A stretch of DNA of 8,621 nt, from NCBI GenBank assembly GCA_029935695.1, contig JAOZJV010000122.1:1-8621 (forward strand), read 5' to 3'. The notes under the pieces are model-generated. The model had not been told where the DNA came from, ran no database searches, and saw nothing but the letters and a program-made list of their open reading frames with translations. This document shows positions 5,278 to 8,621 of the stretch, one piece after another. The position numbers and the translations under genes were made by a program. Source of the stretch: Candidatus Krumholzibacteriia bacterium. GTDB lineage: Bacteria > Krumholzibacteriota > Krumholzibacteriia > LZORAL124-64-63. The first letter of the stretch is position 1. The number at the start of each line of letters is the position of its first letter.

Positions 5278-7536
5278 TTAGAAGCTGCGCCGGATTTCCA
5301 TACCGAAAGTCCGGGGCTCGTTCACATAACCGGTCAGGTTGTTAAAGTCGATACCACCAGTAAGAGAAAGGTTGTCGGTGATGTTACGACCGAAAGCCGC
5401 AAATTCCCAAACCCGATCGTAAGTGGTGTAACCAACCCGAAGACCGCCCTCGATCAGACCGTCTTGCATAAACTCGGCCGACTCATACAGGAAGAAGCTG
5501 ACTTCACTGCGGTAGGCCCAGTCGGTGAACAGGAAGAGTTCACCGCTGTTACCAGCTGGCATGGAAGCGCGCAGGGTGGCGTTGAAGATCCACTCCGGAG
5601 CGTTGGGCAAGCTGTTGCCATCGATGGAAACGAGGGAAGGATCGCCTTCTTTTTCCGGGTCCAGAACAGTCAGACCAGCGGCTCCACCAGGAGCCACATA
5701 AAGGTTGGGATCCTTAATCTCGGTTTTGTTATAGCTGGCACCAAAGGTCATGTAGATCTGGCTCGAAGGCAACCATTCCACTTCAGCCTCGAAACCCGCT
5801 CCGTCAGTTTGCTCAGCATTCATCAGCCTGGTGAAGTTGGTCTCGCCACCAACGGCCGTGAGTTGCTGGTCTTCCATGGTAAAGTAGAAGAAACTTACAT
5901 TTGCCCGGGCTTTCCGGCCAAGATTGGTTTTGGTCCCGATCTCATAACTGAGAATTTTCTCGGTTTCGCCCACAGTCACTTCATCACCGAAAAGGACCCG
6001 GCCCTGGAAACTGGGAGCACGGAAACCCTGGGACACCCGTCCGTAAAGATTCATGTCCGGGCTCATGGAGTACAAACCATTGACATCCCAGCTCACAAAA
6101 TCGGAATCACGGCTCATATTGATGGGAGCTAAAGCTCCGCCGCCAATGGGAGACATGGTGCGTTCAGCCATGAAATCCTTGGTTTCGTCGGAATAGCGCA
6201 AACCACCGGAAGCCTTGAATTCTTCAGAAAACCGGTATTCAAGGGTTCCAAATGCAGCCCAGGCACTGGTTTTTTGAGTTTGATGCGCATAACCGTTTTG
6301 GGGACGACCCTCGGTCAGGGTGTCGTAGTTGAAAGAATCAATTTCCAGGTCTTCATCGAAGAAGAATAAGCCGGTCTGGAAGTTCAAAGGACCATCGTAA
6401 TTACTGGCCAGACGGAGTTCCTCGGTGATCTGGGTCAACGCGGGAATGCCGTCAGCAGATTCCGAAGGGAAAGGAATGATGCCGGGGCCGGAAACGTCAG
6501 GGTTGCCGGGATCGAAGAAATCGGCGCCCCAACCACCATCAATATCGCCACGACTGTAAATCTCACCAGACTCATAGCCGGTGATTGAGGTCAGGGTCAG
6601 ATCACCCATATCGTAATCCATGGTCAAAACGCCACCCATCTCGGTGACGGTTTGTTCGTTGGCGCCATCAACGGCAATTTCGTCACGGTTGAAACCGTCG
6701 CGAATTTCATTGCTGCCGGACTCTACAATGTTGGCCTGGAACAGGCGGGCGGTGCCGTCCAGATCGCGCATGTGCAGATTCAGATTGGCGCTGAAATTTT
6801 CACTGGGCGTCAGCAGTAATTGCAGGCGGCCGGCAAAATCAGTGTAACCGCCAAGGGCATCTTCTTCATTGGTGTAGGTGTTATCCACGTAATCGCTGCG
6901 GCCCTGGTACAGGAACGAAGCCCGTGTGGCCAGCAGACCGTCGGAGATGGAACCACCCACGGCGCCTTCAAACTGCATCGTGTTATAAACGCCATAGGAG
7001 AAGCGTCCATAACCCTCAGTGTCGAAAGTTGGTTTGCGGGATTCAAACTTCACGATACCGGCGGGAGTATTGCGACCGAACAAGGTTCCCTGAGGTCCAC
7101 GCAGAACTTCCACTCGCTCCATATCGAAAATGGGATAGCCCTTCAAAATGGGATTTTCCAGCACCACACCGTCGTAAACCAGGGATACTGGCTGGGAGGC
7201 GTTCAGGTCAAAGTCGGTATTTCCCAACCCGCGGATGTAAAAGCGCGGCAGGGTCCGCCCAAAGGAGGATTCCACATGAAGACTGGGCACCCGGGAGGAC
7301 AGCAAACGGATATCCTGCCCACCAGAGGTGATAATATCCAGTTTTTCATCACTGAGAGTGGCCACAGAAACGGGAACATCCCGCAGATCCTGCTCTTTTT
7401 TCTGGGCGGTGACAACAACCTCTTCCAGGCCTTCTTCAGCGACGGGAGCAACCTCCTGAGCTAAAGAGACACCTGCCAACGAAAGTGAAAAAGTGAGAAT
7501 GGCAGCCAAGCCAAGCCATTTTTTGAGGTCAACCAT
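5278..7536 (-). CDS. TonB-dependent outer-membrane receptor, substrate unknown
   Basis: A 752-residue receptor when started at the ATG at 7534-7536, which has AGGAGG at 7543-7548 (- strand) 6 bases away. The frame is open 18 codons further upstream, but that longer start would put a non-signal sequence before the signal peptide. Residues 1-26 are the signal peptide (cut after VSLA). The TonB box is EEVVVTAQ near 38-45. The plug domain runs about 50-165, with FYIRGLGN at 99-106, VYDGV at 120-124 and RVEVLRGPQGTLFGRN at 141-156. The remainder is a beta-barrel with strands rich in alternating aromatic residues, for example LRYSDETKDF and GRVSQGFRAPSF, and ends RRSF with the terminal Phe expected of outer-membrane barrels. 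It would import a scarce ligand such as a siderophore, a cobalamin-like compound or an oligosaccharide; nothing seen tells which. It converges on the TonB operon and is probably powered by it. Confidence 0.94.
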   Translation of the reverse strand: MVDLKKWLGLAAILTFSLSLAGVSLAQEVAPVAEEGLEEVVVTAQKKEQDLRDVPVSVATLSDEKLDIITSGGQDIRLLSSRVPSLHVESSFGRTLPRFYIRGLGNTDFDLNASQPVSLVYDGVVLENPILKGYPIFDMERVEVLRGPQGTLFGRNTPAGIVKFESRKPTFDTEGYGRFSYGVYNTMQFEGAVGGSISDGLLATRASFLYQGRSDYVDNTYTNEEDALGGYTDFAGRLQLLLTPSENFSANLNLHMRDLDGTARLFQANIVESGSNEIRDGFNRDEIAVDGANEQTVTEMGGVLTMDYDMGDLTLTSITGYESGEIYSRGDIDGGWGADFFDPGNPDVSGPGIIPFPSESADGIPALTQITEELRLASNYDGPLNFQTGLFFFDEDLEIDSFNYDTLTEGRPQNGYAHQTQKTSAWAAFGTLEYRFSEEFKASGGLRYSDETKDFMAERTMSPIGGGALAPINMSRDSDFVSWDVNGLYSMSPDMNLYGRVSQGFRAPSFQGRVLFGDEVTVGETEKILSYEIGTKTNLGRKARANVSFFYFTMEDQQLTAVGGETNFTRLMNAEQTDGAGFEAEVEWLPSSQIYMTFGASYNKTEIKDPNLYVAPGGAAGLTVLDPEKEGDPSLVSIDGNSLPNAPEWIFNATLRASMPAGNSGELFLFTDWAYRSEVSFFLYESAEFMQDGLIEGGLRVGYTTYDRVWEFAAFGRNITDNLSLTGGIDFNNLTGYVNEPRTFGMEIRRSF

Positions 7537-7542
7537 GCTAGT

Positions 7543-7548
7543 CCTCCT
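7543..7548 (-). promoter_or_regulatory. Ribosome binding site fixing the receptor start
   Basis: On the - strand this reads AGGAGG, a full Shine-Dalgarno core, 6 bases before the ATG at 7536. It decides the start of the receptor gene in favour of this ATG over the longer open frame that extends to 7590. Confidence 0.85.
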
Positions 7549-7604
7549 GCAGTTAGTACAACTTCGTCCTTCCGCCGCGGTACCGGTCAATCAACACCGT
7601 GGAC

Positions 7605-7620
7605 CCAAAGGACCCTTTGG
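7605..7620. repeat. Near-palindrome in the receptor leader
   Basis: CCAAAG at 7605-7610 and CTTTGG at 7615-7620 form a perfect 6-bp inverted repeat around GACC. It lies about 70 bases upstream of the receptor ATG and downstream of the candidate receptor promoter, so it would be in the 5' leader. It could be a regulator binding site or a small RNA hairpin. No T run follows it in the receptor direction, so it does not look like a terminator. It could also be chance. Confidence 0.35.
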
Positions 7621-7654
7621 ATGGGGTTAAAGTTCAAAAACATCCAAGAGCAGG

Positions 7655-7683
7655 ATCCTATCAGTCTTTTAACTCCTTGTCTC
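7655..7683 (-). promoter_or_regulatory. Candidate promoter of the receptor gene
   Basis: On the - strand GAGACA (7683-7678) and TAGGAT (7660-7655) are spaced by 17 bases, each with four of six consensus matches. The -10 is preceded by TGA, giving an extended -10 element (TGnTAGGAT). The predicted start near 7648 gives a leader of about 110 bases. The evidence is motif matching only. Confidence 0.35.
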
Positions 7684-7685
7684 CC

Positions 7686-7715
7686 TTGAATGATAATTTT
7701 TTAGCCGGTTAAAAT
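7686..7715 (+). promoter_or_regulatory. Candidate promoter of the deaminase-glycosyltransferase pair
   Basis: TTGAAT at 7686-7691 and TAAAAT at 7710-7715 are spaced by 18 bases, with four and five of six consensus matches. It is back to back with the candidate receptor promoter, the two -35 elements being only 2 bases apart, so one bound regulator could affect both genes. The predicted start near 7722 leaves a leader of about 90 bases. No other gene is seen in the 275-base region 7537-7811. Confidence 0.4.
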
Positions 7716-7811
7716 GAGAGACACTTCCTTTGAATTTATCCCGAGTTTTTGGTAAGTTCGTTGCACCAAAACAGGCAATTCTCGGCCCCAGGAAAACTGA
7801 AACGTGGAAAT

Positions 7812-8255
7812 ATGGAAACCACCATGGAAAATAATTCCCCCAAGCGCCCTTCCTTTGAAGAAGTTTATATGAATTTTGCCCAACTGATTTCCGGGCGCGC
7901 CACCTGCAAGCGGTTGCAAGTGGGCACCGTCATCACCACCACTGATTTTCGCAAGGTGCTGGCTGTGGGCTACAATGGCAACGCCTCCGGGCTGCCCAAC
8001 ACCTGCGACCGGGATGAACAGGGCAATTGCGGTTGTCTGCATTCGGAGGAAAACGCCGCCATTAATTGCGACGCGCCCCGGCAAACCGAGAAGTACGTTT
8101 TCGTCACACACATGCCCTGCCCCGCCTGCGCCAAACGCTTGATCAACCTGGGGCATGTCAAACGCGTCATTTACCAGAATTCGTACCGCAGCCAGGAAGC
8201 GTTGGACCTGCTGCAGGCTGTGGGTATTGAGGTTCAGCAATATCAGAAAAAGTGA
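7812..8255 (+). CDS. dCMP deaminase family zinc enzyme (cytidine/deoxycytidylate deaminase fold)
   Basis: A 147-residue protein from the ATG at 7812, the usual size for ComEB/dCMP deaminase proteins. An N-terminal helix NFAQLISGRATCKRLQVGTV (21-40) and the strand VLAVGYNGNASGLPNTCD (49-66) match the family. The zinc site is complete: His77 and catalytic Glu79 in LHSEENAA, and Cys103 and Cys106 in MPCPACAKRL. Such enzymes convert dCMP to dUMP for dTTP synthesis in the cytoplasm. Some relatives act on other nucleotides or bases, so the substrate is inferred from family resemblance. The frame is also open from a TTG at 7749, which has no good ribosome binding site and no conserved sequence. ATG at 7824 is a further candidate, with GGA upstream. 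The gene is followed 7 bases later by a glycosyltransferase gene, suggesting co-transcription. Confidence 0.85.
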   Translation: METTMENNSPKRPSFEEVYMNFAQLISGRATCKRLQVGTVITTTDFRKVLAVGYNGNASGLPNTCDRDEQGNCGCLHSEENAAINCDAPRQTEKYVFVTHMPCPACAKRLINLGHVKRVIYQNSYRSQEALDLLQAVGIEVQQYQKK

Positions 8256-8262
8256 ATCCGGG

Positions 8263-8621
8263 ATGCCACAACCACACCTCTGCCTGGTCAATTCTCTGCG
8301 CACCTGGGGCGGCGCCGAAGTTTGGTTTATGGAAACAGCCATGGCTTTGCGTCAACGCGGACACCGTGTCAGTGTGGTGGCGCAACCCGATTCCGAATTG
8401 CTGAAAAGATGCAGGCACGAGCACCTCGAAACATTCGAGTTGGCCATCCGTTTCGATGCAGCACCCTGGACCCTGGCCAAACTCACCCACTATTTCCGGG
8501 CACAAAAAGTGACGGCCATCCTCACCAACCTGACCAAGGATCTCAAAGCTGCCGCCGTGTCTGGACGCCTGGCCGGAGTGCATATCATTCTCGGCAGCCG
8601 GGAGAGTGATTTTCCCCTCAA
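8263..8621 (+). CDS. Glycosyltransferase, GT4-like, N-terminal part (cut by window end)
   Basis: The first 119 residues of a protein that runs past the window edge. The start ATG at 8263 is 7 bases after the deaminase stop; the ribosome binding site is weak. The opening LCLVNSLRTWGGAEVWFMET (6-25) is typical of GT-B glycosyltransferases of the GT4 kind: a first beta strand followed by a Gly-Gly-Ala-Glu loop and a helix. It continues with ALRQRGHRVSVVAQP (27-41), the usual second strand. TAILTNLTKDLKAAAVSGRLAG (82-103 region) resembles the later strand-helix of the N-terminal Rossmann domain. GT4 members use nucleotide-sugars to build lipopolysaccharide, capsule or other glycans. The nucleotide-sugar binding C-terminal half is not in view, so donor and acceptor cannot be stated. 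Confidence 0.82.
   Translation, partial: MPQPHLCLVNSLRTWGGAEVWFMETAMALRQRGHRVSVVAQPDSELLKRCRHEHLETFELAIRFDAAPWTLAKLTHYFRAQKVTAILTNLTKDLKAAAVSGRLAGVHIILGSRESDFPL

Noticed and set aside
5098..6132. Long + strand open frame of 344 codons opposite the receptor gene
   Set aside because: It overlaps the end of the TPR gene and runs antisense through clear receptor barrel coding sequence. It has no ribosome binding site and no recognisable domain, so it is a coding shadow.
6820..7464. + strand open frame of 214 codons opposite the receptor plug and signal region
   Set aside because: It lies fully inside the receptor gene, with composition typical of an antisense shadow and no start signal.
7537..7590. 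18-codon upstream extension of the receptor gene
   Set aside because: AGGAGG lies inside this stretch and directs translation to the ATG at 7536, which begins a well-formed signal peptide.
7686..7704. Possible Fur box around TGATAAT between the divergent promoters
   Set aside because: Only the 7-base core TGATAAT fits well; overall about 11 of 19 positions match and there is no inverted half-site. AT-rich promoter sequence explains it equally well.

Overview
The window comes from a Gram-negative (two-membrane) bacterium. It encodes a TonB energy-transduction operon, a TonB-dependent outer-membrane receptor and the start of what may be a surface-glycan gene. Base composition looks moderately GC-rich throughout, and no segment stands out as foreign. 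The DUF3450 / TtpC-type ExbB / ExbB / ExbD / TonB / TPR gene order is best known from marine gammaproteobacteria (the TonB2 systems of Vibrio and Shewanella), but it also occurs elsewhere, so I do not assign a lineage.

Left part (1-5204, + strand): after a 200-base upstream region with a plausible promoter, six tightly packed genes form one operon. They are a secreted coiled-coil DUF3450 protein, a long TtpC-like MotA/TolQ/ExbB protein with a large periplasmic domain, a short ExbB, an ExbD, a TonB with a short proline-rich linker, and a secreted TPR-repeat protein. Gaps run from a 4-base overlap to 12 bases, and most starts have clear ribosome binding sites. The expected model is that ExbB, ExbD and the TtpC-like protein use the proton gradient to drive TonB. 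DUF3450 and TPR would be envelope accessory parts that stabilise the complex or link it to other layers. The exact jobs of these two are inferred.

Middle (5205-7536): a perfect 17-bp inverted repeat with flanking A and T runs forms a shared bidirectional terminator. A convergent gene on the - strand encodes a complete 752-residue TonB-dependent receptor with signal peptide, TonB box, plug and barrel. It is a natural candidate client of the neighbouring TonB complex, but its substrate cannot be read from the sequence.

Right part (7537-8621): a 275-base divergent intergenic region holds back-to-back candidate promoters and a near-palindrome in the receptor leader. It is followed on the + strand by a dCMP/cytidine deaminase-family gene and, 7 bases later, the N-terminal part of a GT4-type glycosyltransferase cut by the window edge.

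No mobile element, CRISPR array, tRNA or rRNA was seen. The most interesting content is the accessory-rich TonB system with its adjacent receptor of unknown cargo. It is a variant of a known system rather than a clearly new one.
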